From: Norana najaformis
Taxonomy: Eukaryota > Annelida > Clitellata > Crassiclitellata > Hormogastridae
Assembly: GCA_964023275.1 (NCBI GenBank)
Contig: OZ029913.1
Span: 46,069,976-46,133,975 of the forward strand
DNA: 64,000 nucleotides
Reading direction: 5' to 3'
Position 1 is the stretch's first letter. Each line of letters opens with the position of its first letter. A model generated the notes under the pieces. The model was not told the DNA's origin. It searched no databases and saw only the letters and a program-made list of their open reading frames with translations. Made by a program: the position numbers and the translations under genes. Positions 45,731-55,980 of this stretch are shown here, in pieces.

Positions 45731-48354
45731 CACTGGCCAACACATCATTTGTTGCCTCAAATGTTAGAACTGTTTCTGGGTATATTTGACCTGCTGATTC
45801 CAGAAAAGGCACCAGTTTTCTCCCAGCAGGTCTAGTTTTCGAGATATAGAACATTATGCCATATACCAGTCCTTGCCTCTGCTCGCCCATAAAACATAAG
45901 GCTATAGCTATAATTATGTAGTGCTCAATTTATTATGTGATACACTAAATAAACATAATAATACAAATACTTAAAAGAAAATGGTAGTACCTGAAACTGT
46001 ACTTATATGATACCAAACAGAACAAGTTTGTTATAAAAATTTCAAGTCATTCGACACCGAAGAAGCTCCTTTTGTACGATTTCCGAGTGTGGCATCTGCC
46101 GGAACAATCGCGCATAATATTCCAGCAATAGTCTGCCATCATGTGTGCATCCCATCTTCCTTGATATCGATTTTCCATTGTTTTGATGTCTTGGTGAAAT
46201 CTTTCACCTTGCTCTTCGCTGAAGTCACCAAGATTCTCTGGAAAGCGATCTAAGTGACTGTGGAGATAATGGACTTTAATGCTCATGTTGCAGCCAAGCT
46301 TGTTGAAATGAAGAAGCATATCCTCTACTAGTTGTGCATAATTGTCTGCCTTCTTGTTGCCAAGAAAATTTTTAGTTACAAGAACAAAGGAAGACCAGGC
46401 ACAAGATTCGATTTCATTCATTGATGGTATGAAAAGTGGGTCATTCATAAGTTGCCTGATCTGTGGACCATCGAAGATTCCAGCCTTCAATTTTTCCATT
46501 GTAATTCCTGGTAACTTGTGTACTATGTATTCGAAGCATGAACCTTCTTTATTCAAAGCCCTGACAAATTGTTTCATCAGGCCTAGCTTTATATGTAGTG
46601 GTGGCAGTATGATCCTATCTCGTGCCACCAAAGATTCCTTGATTACATTTTGAGCTCCAACCACCATGTCTTTCCTCGAAGGCCAATCTTTTCTTGTCCA
46701 ATGTTCATGCTTGGCTCTACTGTCCCAAAGACACAAAAAGCAGGGATACTTTGTGTAGCCACTTTGTTGACCAAGGAGGAAATTTACCATCTTCAAGTCT
46801 ACACAAATTACCCATTGATGTTCTTTGTATTTTATCTTTTCCAGTACTAAAGAGATGGCATTGTACTCTTCTTTCATCCTGGTGGAGTGACCGATTGGAA
46901 TAGAACCAAATTTGTTGCCGTTATTTAAAAGCACACATTTCAGACTACGTTTTGAACTGTCGATAAAAAGACGCCACTCATCTGGGCTGTAATCCGACAG
47001 ACCAATTTTCTTCAATAAGTTGCTGATGTCATTACAGAATACTAGGTTGTTGTCTTCGGTAAAGAATGGCAGCAAATCCTTTTCTCTGTTTCTATAAATT
47101 GTAATTTTCGTTCCAGGCTGAAGTGCATTCTTTTCCTTTAGTCTGGACGCAAGCAATTCAGAGGACTCTTTGGAAAGATTTAAGTCCCTGATCAGATCAC
47201 TCAACTCTTTTTGGTCAAAACGTTCACTGTGTGAAGTTGATTGGAAATCACTGTCACTGCCCCCACTTTCTTCACTTTCGTCATCTTGTCCGATATTGGA
47301 CATGCAAGTCTCATCGTCTGAGAGCTGAGGTAGTTCGCGAAAAGGTGGAACTAGTACAATATCCGAATGCGGAACAGGTCTCCTGGCTGAAGGTATATCA
47401 GGGTAAGACAACTTGTGACGATTATTTCGATTGATGCCTATGATATTAACCATACAAAAGTAACAGTCGTCGAAGTGGTTTATCTGTTCCCTCCAAACCA
47501 TCGGTACACCAAATTTCAGGCAGCTTCTCTTTCCAATTGTCCAGTGGCGCAATTGTTCAATACAAGTTTTGCATACTGTATGAGGAGCCCATTGCTTATC
47601 TTGATCTCCAAGTTTGACACCAAAATAACCTACGTATGCTCTTTTTACAAACTCAGAAATCGGTTTCCTGTTTGCTTTTAGTGTGTATTCCCCACAAATG
47701 TAGCAGAATATGTCTGGATGGTTAATGCAGCTCCGTCTGGAAGTAGCCATAACCTTAAGGATGTTCGCATCTGAGGAATTAAATGACTAACCTAAAAAAT
47801 AGTAAGAACATGTAGTTATTTAATGCTCACATTCACAGATTGTTCTTGCGACCAACTCTTAATATGCCCTAAGACGACTGCGGCTGCTCTAGCTTTCAGG
47901 AGGCGGTTTTTTAGGCTATAAATGCTGACTTCAGCATAATCTATTTACATAGTTCGAAACCATGAAACGCTGTATAAGCACAAATAAATTCTAAATGAGG
48001 CCATGAATTTAGTGCTGAGTAAGCTGTAGGCTACGGAATAGTTATTTCGTTGAATCAGCAATATCTCAGCACGCGGCAAGATATGCTGATTTTACATTAT
48101 AAGGATGTAGGCATTATATGAATCAGCAAGAATTATAATTAGCCATAAATAAAGCTTATTATGACATTTTAGTTTTGCCAAAGACATCGTTTAAAGAGTG
48201 GACTGGGTTTTCTTTACAAAATCGACGATATCTCAGAAACTAGACCTGATGCACTCAATCCAATGACATTTTCTGAATCAGCGCCCAAAATTACCCCAAG
48301 AACAGGTCTAAAACCGAAGGCAACAAGAAAAAAAAATTTTTCTGTTGGCCAGTG
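45731..48354 (-). mobile_element. CMC-like DNA transposon, copy 1 (intact-looking)
   Basis: The 2,624-bp element is bounded by perfect 12-bp inverted repeats, CACTGGCCAACA at the left and TGTTGGCCAGTG at the right. A second inverted block lies inside (CAGGTCTAGTTTTCGAGATA near 45827, near-complement at 48228-48248). It sits in the (TTA)n tail of a LINE, giving a TTA (or TTATTA) target duplication. One long gene fills it. CACT(A/G) termini and a 3-bp duplication fit the CACTA/Mirage/Chapaev superfamily; that assignment is inference. It lies in the F-G intron of the SLC28-like gene. Confidence 0.9.
46047..47750 (-). CDS. Intact CMC-like transposase, 567 aa (inferred function)
   Basis: This is a single open frame. 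In order: zinc-like module C16-x2-C19...C60-x2-C63; VPMVWRE and D95-CYFC (C96/C99); a variable acidic linker (about 140-175); the KELSDLIRDLNLSKESSELL block; WRLFIDSS with Asp264 followed by two beta-like segments (SLKCVLLNNGN); VICVDLKM with Asp318; GYTKYPCFLCLWDSR (C337-x2-C340); PPLHIKLGLMKQFVRALN; and FLHSHLD-type HYLHSHLDRFP with EEQGERFHQDI (Glu516 or a neighbour). Asp-Asp-CxxC-Glu around an RNase H-like fold is how many eukaryotic DDE transposases look, so I infer a nuclear cut-and-paste transposase. As I recall, the family is common in invertebrate genomes under the label 'uncharacterised protein'. The short basic tail (RKSYKRSF) ends it. No intron is needed. Confidence 0.8.
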   Translation of the reverse strand: MATSRRSCINHPDIFCYICGEYTLKANRKPISEFVKRAYVGYFGVKLGDQDKQWAPHTVCKTCIEQLRHWTIGKRSCLKFGVPMVWREQINHFDDCYFCMVNIIGINRNNRHKLSYPDIPSARRPVPHSDIVLVPPFRELPQLSDDETCMSNIGQDDESEESGGSDSDFQSTSHSERFDQKELSDLIRDLNLSKESSELLASRLKEKNALQPGTKITIYRNREKDLLPFFTEDNNLVFCNDISNLLKKIGLSDYSPDEWRLFIDSSKRSLKCVLLNNGNKFGSIPIGHSTRMKEEYNAISLVLEKIKYKEHQWVICVDLKMVNFLLGQQSGYTKYPCFLCLWDSRAKHEHWTRKDWPSRKDMVVGAQNVIKESLVARDRIILPPLHIKLGLMKQFVRALNKEGSCFEYIVHKLPGITMEKLKAGIFDGPQIRQLMNDPLFIPSMNEIESCAWSSFVLVTKNFLGNKKADNYAQLVEDMLLHFNKLGCNMSIKVHYLHSHLDRFPENLGDFSEEQGERFHQDIKTMENRYQGRWDAHMMADYCWNIMRDCSGRCHTRKSYKRSFFGVE

Positions 48355-48893
48355 TTATTATTATTGTTATTATACTCGCTGAAAGTTCTGCATTACCAAT
48401 AATCTTGTGGTTGGCCCTAAATAAGTCCTTGCATCGGGAGAAGTTCCCAAAGATGATACTTCTGACAGACTTCGACAGGTTAGAGAGACTGTAATAAATG
48501 ACTGAGAAAAACTCTGACAATGAAGAAGAATGCAAATGAGTCTGTATAACGGATGTGAATGCTGCAGCCTAGTTATTGTTTTGGAGAAACTTGAAAGATC
48601 CTGGATAACGGAAGCCGTCAGAGCTACTTCAAAGACTTTGAGGATACGATGAATTAGAGCGAGAAAGAGAAGGAAAGTGTCGTTTATCGGCAGACACGTA
48701 AAGGATGGTTGTGACATTTGTTAGTGACGGAGTTGAGTTTCCTGAGGTAAGTAAGGTTAACTGAGCCTCTGTAGGCTCTGTTCCAGACGACGCCGGAAGG
48801 AGCTCGTATGGGCCTACGTCAAAGAAACGTACTTTATACGCTAAGAATGAACTTATCGCAAAGCGTTAACAATTTGTAATATACACTGTGTCC

Positions 48894-49265
48894 GGAAAAA
48901 TTCCAAGGCTTTACGGTAAATATGAAAATAATTAGTAAACATTAATCGATTTTTAAAATTCCAAAAACAGTTTAATCCTGAAATATTATTTGCACTATAA
49001 TTGTTGTTTTGGCGTTAAAATTTTATAACAATTTTGTCTTCCTCGCTGAACGCCATTTTTCTAGCTACTTTCTTTACAAAATATAAAATTCAAATACGTC
49101 ACTGTGACGTAATTTTAAACGGGGGCCGTTAATAAATTACAAAGAATTTTGTTGGTAATTATATATTTCAGGATTAAACTGTTTTTGGAATTTTAAAAAT
49201 CGATTAATGTTTACTAATTATTTTCATATTTACCGTAAAGCCTTGGAATTTTTCCGGACGCAGTG
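48894..49265. mobile_element. MITE with 93-bp terminal inverted repeats
   Basis: The left (48894-48986) and right arms are complementary over 93 bp with one mismatch, starting CACTGTGTCCGGAAAAATTC and CACTGCGTCCGGAAAAATTC. It is flanked by TA on both sides (48892-48893, 49266-49267), as for Tc1/mariner-type insertions. The 372-bp unit has no coding frame. Its centre holds the palindrome TACGTCACTGTGACGTA. It lies in the F-G intron. Confidence 0.92.
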
Positions 49266-49486
49266 TAGTAAAACACAAAAAGCCTAACGTAGGTCAGTAT
49301 GCCCACTTTCTCGTATTCACTATGTTAACTTAAAGTAGAATTGCTCAGTTTTTGTAAGCTACAGCATAGTAATAATTAAGAACAACGTTGCATGGAGTGT
49401 AGTATTCTTTAAAAGGCTAATAGAGAAGAATTAAGGCAAACAGTGTTTAAGGTTCGGTTTACATAGAAGTGTCAGCAGGGTCTGAC

Positions 49487-49655
49487 CTGTACAGTGAGTT
49501 CTTGGATGCCGACTCTTTGTCCAAAGTAGGTCATCGTAGCATTGACGAAGTCAAGCATTGAGACAAAGACGACGAGGACGCAGAGAGTGATGCCGATCAC
49601 TGGCACCGAGGCACAGGCGCCACTGACGAACGCATCCAATAAGCCAGAGTAGCTC
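49487..49655 (-). CDS. SLC28-like: SLC28/CNT transporter, exon F
   Basis: After GTTCTGTCACAG the exon gives one base and then SYSGLLDAFVSGACASVPVI, GITLCVLVVFVSMLDFVNAT, MTYFGQRVGIQELTVQ, ending CAG|GTCAGA. It holds one hydrophobic helix (VPVIGITLCVLVVFVSMLDF) followed by the DFxNATxTxFGxRVG block found in CNT proteins just before the LxCSYVF exon. Exit phase 0 fits exon G. Entry needs a phase-2 partner; the match to exon E is less certain. Confidence 0.88.
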
Positions 49656-49779
49656 CTGTGACAGAACGTTGTAGAGGATGAACAACGATAGGATGAGGAT
49701 GGACAAAAGGGTTGATAGGATTGGGCATCACAAATAAGATCAGCTTGCCTATCTCACCCCTCATATCAACATATAGGCC

Positions 49780-50125
49780 TATTACACTCGATCCACGGAC
49801 ACTGACTCCTACTGTGCCACTCCCTATGATAGTATTGGGCTTTCGGGCGGCGCGTTATCATTGGCTGGTCCAAAGCTTTGAAATTCATTGCTTTGTTCGA
49901 TGCGTTTTGTCAGTTCTTTAAAGTCATTCAGGTGTAAATTTATGACTCATCTGTTTTAACTTGCTTACTTACCGTAACGTAAGTTCTGGTTTCCCTCACC
50001 TTCTGTATTTCGACCTCGCTTCTCCAACGGATTGCGATTTTTGACTACAGTTTAACCTGAAGGGACCATCGGTTGATGACTTGCATATTATGGTAACGGC
50101 GATATAGAAGTCACTAGATTACATT
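49780..50125 (+). mobile_element. LINE C-terminal fragment and 3' UTR
   Basis: It shares TCATTCAGGT, CTTCTCCAACGGAT and GGTAACGGCGATATAGAAGT with the copy at 24.7-25.0 kb. The C-terminal protein block is barely readable. It lies in the E-F intron of the SLC28-like gene. Confidence 0.6.
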
Positions 50126-50254
50126 ATATTAGGACTGGCAGAAGGGTTATAAGATGAAGTCACTAGATTAGATTATATTAGGATGGGCAGAAGGGTTATA
50201 AGATGAAGATGAAAATAGGATATTGAAGACTAGGAGGATTAAGAATAGCTAGAT

Positions 50255-50700
50255 GAAGAGTGTAGGAAAATGGAGAGACGGAGGAATAAGAAAAGGATAA
50301 AAAGACGGAGAATGGAGAGACGGAAGAATAAGAAAAGGATAAAAAGACGGAGAATGGAGAGACGGAGGAATAAGAAAAGGATAAAAAGACGGAGAATGGA
50401 GAGACGGAAGAATAAGAACAGGATAAAAAGACGGAGAATGGAGAGACGGAAGAATAAGAAAAGGATAAAAAGACGGAGAATGGAGAGACGGAAGAATAAG
50501 AAAAGGATAAAAAGACGGAGAATGGAGAGACGGAAGAATAAGAAAAGGATAAAAAGACGGAGAATGGAGAGACGGAAGAATAAGAAAAGGATGAAAAGAA
50601 TGAGAATGGAGAGATGGAGGAATGGAATTAACGTGAAGAATAAGAGAATGGAACGACGGAGGAATTGAATGAGGATCAAGAGTAAGAGGATGAAAAGACG
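50255..50700. repeat. 42-bp minisatellite, about 9-10 units
   Basis: Units of 42 bp (AATGGAGAGACGGAAGAATA, then AGAAAAGGATAAAAAGACGG) decay toward the right. They give a Lys/Arg repeat frame (MERRKNKKRIKRRR) on the plus strand and a Leu/Phe/Ile frame on the minus strand, both probably fortuitous. It lies in the E-F intron. Confidence 0.95.
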
Positions 50701-50857
50701 GAGGAATAGGAAGAAGATCAAGAGTACGAGGATGGAGAGCTGGAGGAATAGAATGAACAGGCAGCTGAGTGGATCGATAGATAGAGATATCTTGGTGGTG
50801 AAAAGAGTGTTCTATAGTTACTTCTTTTCGAAGACGAGTCTTTTGTTAACTTTGGAC

Positions 50858-50931
50858 TTCTTCGTTTCTGGCAGAAGAAGCTTCGAGAAGACGATTGCCG
50901 CCGGAGCCGACAGCAACGACGCCGACACTAA
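50858..50931 (-). CDS. SLC28-like: SLC28/CNT transporter, exon E
   Basis: The minus strand reads LVSASLLSAPAAIVFSKLLL then PETKK. (L/I)xSAS(L/V)(M/L)SAPAAxxxSKL(L/Y)xPET is a highly conserved CNT segment. The phase-0 acceptor at 50932 (CCGGCCAGTCAG) fits exon D. The donor is uncertain: AA|GTCC at 50858 would give the phase 2 that exon F needs but is a poor site, and the frame runs on to a stop at about 50815. A small extra exon could exist. Confidence 0.85.
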
Positions 50932-51884
50932 CTGACTGGCCGGGATCTACCATGGCAGACAGATGACAGAACTGTCTGACAGTTTGAGACAGACAGACGC
51001 ACAGGCAGACAGGCAGAGAGATAGACAGACAAACAGACTTGAGATGGATATCATATCAACATATTTGGCAATTCCTGTTCAAAAGATAACGATTATAGAT
51101 TGCGACTTCACGTCAACTGCAACCACTTGCAAAATTATCAACTGCAGGTGTTTCGACGCGCGCACAGTTTATGCAGGTTTTCATATTTTCTCTGACCATA
51201 CACCAAATCTGCCATCGAATTTTGACCATGTAGACCTGTTCACATTCAGCAGTGCATGCGATCAGATGGAACTGGGAAATGGCCAGTGAGGGGTCGTATG
51301 GCATCTGTCACAGGTTCAGTCGTTTGAAATCTCTTAGTTAGCTAACAGTAGTTCTAGAAAAGACCAAGTCTTGCTGATACATGCAAATATCTTCAGACCA
51401 CTATAAGTGCACTTCTTCTCCCTCCCTCTCTGTGTCTGTATGTCTGCCTGTCGAGACCAGCGATTCATCTCAAGGGCTGAAGTCTGGAAAGTCAAGAGCT
51501 CATCTTACGGGAGGGAAGCCATTAGATTCTCTATTTTAATTGATTTAACTAGATTGGTAGCTGGCCTGAAGTAGTCATAGAATGAGGTAGTAATATATTG
51601 ATACTAGTTTAATTACACAGTGTGAACTGAAACATACTGTCATGACTATTAGTTTATTTTCATAATAAATCTGTTTAAAACTATACTATTAGTTTGAATG
51701 AGCCATCATTTCATCAAGATCAAATTCATCAATTTGAAATTGATAAGCTAAGAGTTGGGATAGATGTATATTGACCGAAGTTTCAGTCATTTGCATGCAA
51801 CCTTTCCCAAGGGCTTATAACTGAAAGAGTGGTCACGCCCTCTGGGGATTGTGATTCAAGTTACAATCTGACAGTAAGGGGTTA

Positions 51885-51975
51885 CAAAAGGTACAACCGA
51901 TAGTTGCCCGAAAGGTGTGCTACATTTGAGAAATTACTGGTACATGTTCAAATCCCCGTTAGGGCAGAACTTTTT
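51885..51975 (+). other. tRNA-like sequence, decayed
   Basis: GTTCAAATCCCCGTTAGGGC resembles a tRNA T-arm/B box, followed by a T-run, but the T stem does not pair and no cloverleaf could be drawn. Probably a SINE or tRNA relic in the D-E intron. Confidence 0.3.
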
Positions 51976-52206
51976 TGAAAATTTTGGCTCCACTTGCGCC
52001 GCCCAAGGCAACTCAACTATAATGAGATGACAGAGCGTCAGTGGGGAAAGGAATGGCCACCCGCCTTCATATACCGAGGGTAAGAAAATGAAGTCGCCAA
52101 CTTTTCATACCAATGGCTACCTCTCAGGGTTAGGTTAATTATATCGGGACTACTGCTTCTTCTTCGTCTCCTCCTCCTCCTTCTCCCCTCCTGTTCTTGT
52201 TCTTAC

Positions 52207-52332
52207 CCCAATCGATTCGTAGACAGGGAACATGCCAGCGTCGATCGTCGCTAGACTCGTGCAGAAGAGAGTGTGAAGCTGTGAATTCGTCATCGTTCGA
52301 AGCATCGACTTGATCATCACAATCGGAGTATC
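52207..52332 (-). CDS. SLC28-like: SLC28/CNT transporter, exon D (QTEAP motif altered)
   Basis: Exactly 42 codons in phase 0 lie between TTGTTGGCTAAG and GGG|GTAAGA: DTPIVMIKSMLRTMTNSQLH, then TLFCTSLATIDAGMFPVYES and IG. The MTxS(Q/E)LHxxxxxxxATIxxGxxxxY pattern is CNT. Joined to exon C the sequence reads FLGPDTPIVMIK where family members have a Q-T-E-A-P motif at hairpin 1, which contacts the nucleobase. Length is conserved but the Gln, Thr and Glu are not. This suggests changed substrate use, a diverged paralogue, or decay. Confidence 0.85.
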
Positions 52333-52344
52333 CTTAGCCAACAA

Positions 52345-52740
52345 CAGCAACAACGATAAATGTAACAGCCGCAACATAACAACAGTGCAACATAACAACA
52401 GTGCAACATTACAACAGTGCAACATAACAACAGTAAAACATAACAACAGTAAAACATAACAGTGAAGCATAGCAACAGTGAAACATAACAACAGTGAAAC
52501 ATAACAACAGTAAAACATAACAACAGTAAAACATAACAACAGTGAAACACAACAACAGTGAAACACAACAACAGTAAAACATAACAACAGTAAAACATAA
52601 CAACAGTGAAACATAACGACAGTGCAACATAACAACAGTGAAACATAACAACAGTGCAACATAACAACGGTGAAACATAACAACAGTGCAACATAACAAC
52701 GGTGAAACATAACAACAGTGAAACTAACGACAGTGAAATG
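52345..52740. repeat. 16-bp minisatellite (AACAGTGAAACATAAC)
   Basis: About 25 units of 16 bp with AACAGTGCAACATAAC and AACAGTAAAACATAAC variants. On the gene strand it becomes CTGTTGTTATG-rich, pyrimidine-leaning sequence ending only about 12 bp upstream of the exon D acceptor. Confidence 0.93.
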
Positions 52741-52974
52741 CAACGACAGTGCATAACATACATAGCATCAATGTGTACATGAATGCAACTCTTTAAATCA
52801 TCTCGCCGTCGCTTGGAATGAGCATAGGCCAACAGACGTTATGGTGACACTGATGTTTTCAGTAAACTAAAACTTTGACCAATAGACATCATAACCATCT
52901 TCTGTTTGGCAAGAAACGACATCTGTAATCTTTTGTTCACTCAATTTCATTCGATTCTCAAAATCTTTGGAAAC

Positions 52975-53008
52975 CGTAAAACGGCGTTATATAAATTGTC
53001 TTATTATT

Positions 53009-53085
<77 letters not shown>
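52975..53085 (+). repeat. LINE tail plus (TTG)n(TTA)n
   Basis: AACGGCGTTATATAAATTGTC, the 3' end of the LINE family at 2.1 and 45.7 kb, leads into TTA, TTG and again TTA triplets. It is an extremely 5'-truncated LINE or a SINE sharing that tail. Confidence 0.75.
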
Positions 53086-53086
<1 letters not shown>

Positions 53087-54124
53087 ACAAAATCGCTACA
53101 CTAACCGGTGACTAGAATTCAGAAACGATAGGCTACATAGTCTCCTCTCATCGTATAAGAGGAATACAGCGTCACCTCTTCCCGTTGGTAGTTGAACATC
53201 GTAAGACAAGCCTCATTCTACTAAGTTTGCTTAGTGTAAATATAAACTGGCTCGCATTCCCGTTAACTGCCTCATTAACACCTACAGTTGCAGCATGAGA
53301 AACGTTCCTTTTACTTGCCTCTCAATAAGCCGCTTCCCGCGATGGGCGCTGTAGGAATCTCGAGATTACGATCGGTGAAAGGTTCCTTTCGTCTCGTAAA
53401 CTTATATTATGGCACGACAGATAGGCCACTGAACTGTTTTCGTATCTGTGAACCCTTGCTTATGTAAAAACAAAGAGGGGCAATACGAGAATCGGCGTCT
53501 TTGATCGAAAGTGACTTTTTTAGATTTACTATTGAGTGGGATTAATAGATCATTAAAATAACAGGAATGCACTATAGAAACCAATCTAACGACTACTTTC
53601 TGTATTATTTAAATTAAATTATTATCAACAGCTGTTTTCCCTTGTTGGTCATGCATGTCGTCGCGGCTCCAGGTCCATATATCAGATTGAATTGTAGATG
53701 TCTTCTATATCGAATTTCTGAATACGAGTATCTTTCTGAAACTTTCTGAATACGACTATCTTTCTGATACTTTCTGAATACGAGTATCTTTCTGACACAT
53801 TCCAGATTTCTTCTGAGCTACATTACACTGAAGAAGAACGTTATGACTTTAAAAAGACCGGACGACTGTAAACGACGACCAACTGAGAATTGAACCTAAA
53901 TCCTTTGTCCTCAATCCAACAGAATGCAGATCTGAGATTACTGCCATTCTGCCTGGCCGTAAAACGACTGGTCCGAGAACAACTTAGACCTATTATCTAG
54001 CATTCTCTTTCGCTTCTATTTTCTATCTGCTATCTGCCTACTTCTGCTAGCTAGTCTTAGATAATAGCCCCCTCCCAAGAGGACACACACACGCTATGCA
54101 TGGGCGCCTGTAGTCCATTTCCAA

Positions 54125-54335
54125 CATGTCATCCTACCAATCCCAAACATCACCCACCGTACATGTAGCTGCCACGCTGTATTTCTGTCTGCCTCTTGGA
54201 TATTGACATGGAATCGAACACTTTTGCCTATCGATTTTGTTTTGACGGAGCGCCTGTGAATAAGCTGGTCCCCGTGACGTGGCTTTCGCTGGGCGCTGTA
54301 GAAATCTCGGGATTACGATTGCGATATATAAGAGG
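54125..54335 (+). mobile_element. LINE 3' UTR copy
   Basis: It shares CTATCGATTTTGTTTTGACG, GAGCGCCTGTGAATAAGCTGG and GGGCGCTGTAGAAATCTCGG with 11.9-12.0 kb and 8.4-8.6 kb, ending in GATTACGATTGCGAT. A shorter relative lies at 53330-53380. It lies in the C-D intron. Confidence 0.7.
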
Positions 54336-54892
54336 TACGCCTGCACGACTAAGCTTCAGGATTCTGCTGTAACTGTACGTGCCTGAACAGCTGCTATACA
54401 TTGTGTCTTGTCTGCTTACCAGGAACTACTGTATATGCCGAGCTGGCCAAACCTTGCTCCGCCCACTGTGTTAAATGCGTATCTACAGTATGCTATATTT
54501 TGCTGTCTTTCAACAGACATTGACTGAACCTCTTCATCCCTTGTCTCAAGCCTCCGTCAGCTGTCAAAGCGCTATTGTAAATTATACAAATCAGCGCAAA
54601 AGCTTACTTATTTACTCATTCAAATCTACACTGTGGTACATATATAAGATGTAGGCATCTCTGGTGTCTGAATAGATCGATTTATCACACTTCCATAGAG
54701 GGCAAAAACATACTTCTGTTTGAGAGTCCTCGTCCCACTGCTCGATTGAGGAGTTGTGGTGTTTCATCTTAACCCTAAGTAAGCTACTTAAAAATAGGCT
54801 CAAAGTGCAGGCGCTTGATGAGGTCAGATGTCTTGCAATGCATCCGGCCGAGGGGCCAATGAACTTAAGCGTTAAATGGTCCTACAACTGAC

Positions 54893-55054
54893 CGGTCCTA
54901 GGAAGACAGCAGCGACAGAGACGAATGTTTCTGCTTTAGTGACCCGAGTGACGATGCTGAGGACGGAACCAATGGCACCGACGACCAACTGCAGCACTCC
55001 CAACTGAGTCAGAAGAGACGTCACAGCCATGAAGAAGCATAAGACTGGCATCAC
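54893..55054 (-). CDS. SLC28-like: SLC28/CNT transporter, exon C
   Basis: Fifty-four codons in phase 0 lie between GCTGGTACAG and CCG|GTCAGT: VMPVLCFFMAVTSLLTQLGV, LQLVVGAIGSVLSIVTRVTK, then AETFVSVAAVFLGP. (V/L)xPVxxFFxxxxSxLxxLGVxQ followed by a Thr/Glu-rich ETxSVA segment is the CNT core before hairpin 1. The usual SVAGN(I/V)F(V/L)G reads SVAAVFLG here. It joins exon B as FAMA-VMPVL, a typical family junction. Confidence 0.92.
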
Positions 55055-55239
55055 CTGTACCAGCGAATCCAGCAGAAACAGCCGACAGCCATAAAAAAAC
55101 AAAATCTCATCATTAAATTCTGTAGAGAGATAACAGTGCTCTTGCTCTTATTTTTTTATTGTCGTCGTTATGGTCGTCATCCTCTCTTCCGTTTTCTTCT
55201 TCTTGCTATTGTCATTATTGCTATTATTGCATGTTATTG

Positions 55240-55345
55240 GTGTTATTCCCGTTGTTATTGCTATTATTGCTGTTGTTTTTCTTGACATTCTTATTGTTGT
55301 TGTTGTTGCTGCTGCTGCTGTTGTTTTTACTGTTGCTGATTGCTG
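55240..55345. repeat. Trinucleotide-rich (GTT/GCT) low complexity
   Basis: Imperfect TTGTTG and GCTGCTGCT runs give hydrophobic frames on the plus strand. It lies in the B-C intron and is not coding. Confidence 0.8.
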
Positions 55346-55980
55346 TTGCACCAGGCACCTTACCTGATTCATACTAGATGTTTATCTTATATATAAATGA
55401 CCTTCATTCGGCTACAATCTTTAAAACTACTCACTTTTGCAGATGAACAAATATGCTTGTCAGATTTCTATGTAAAATTATTAAAATAACAACTGGTTAA
55501 CGATTAACTGGTCATTTCATTTTTTATTTATTGCTCCCAAAGCAACATCATTAGACGCAATATACAAAATGCTTCTTGGATAGAAAAGGCAGACTCAGCA
55601 AGGACCGAAGTCCCGCTTAGTAGGTTCGCCTATATAACTGAAATCGGTGGAATACGAACGATCAACGTAATAACAGTCCAACTGAACTTTAACACAGACA
55701 GAACCAAAATGAATAGATCAAAAAAAAACTTAAATAACAAGAAGATTATTCGTATAATATTTATTTATTTTGTTCGTTTAAATAAGCGCGTATAGAGTTA
55801 TAAATAATTTTTATCAGTATTTTGGGCATTTTACGGATATCATTGGATAAATTGTTCAAGACATTGCATTTAAGACTTAATGTTCAATGCATTTAACTGG
55901 AAATGGTCGAGTGTTAGTGCGGACAGACCTTCCATAACAAATATCCTGCGATCTGATCGCATTAGAATTTCCTTAAAAAA

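Noticed and set aside
50239..50721. 160-aa hydrophobic frame on the minus strand
   Set aside because: Shadow of the 42-bp purine-rich minisatellite; the complementary frame is Lys/Arg repeats. No conserved features.
51885..51975. Functional tRNA gene
   Set aside because: The B-box-like motif is present but T and acceptor stems do not pair and no A box is at the proper distance.
52150..52743. 197-aa Cys/Val/Leu frame on the minus strand
   Set aside because: Mostly the 16-bp minisatellite read through; only the last third (52207-52332) is real exon D.
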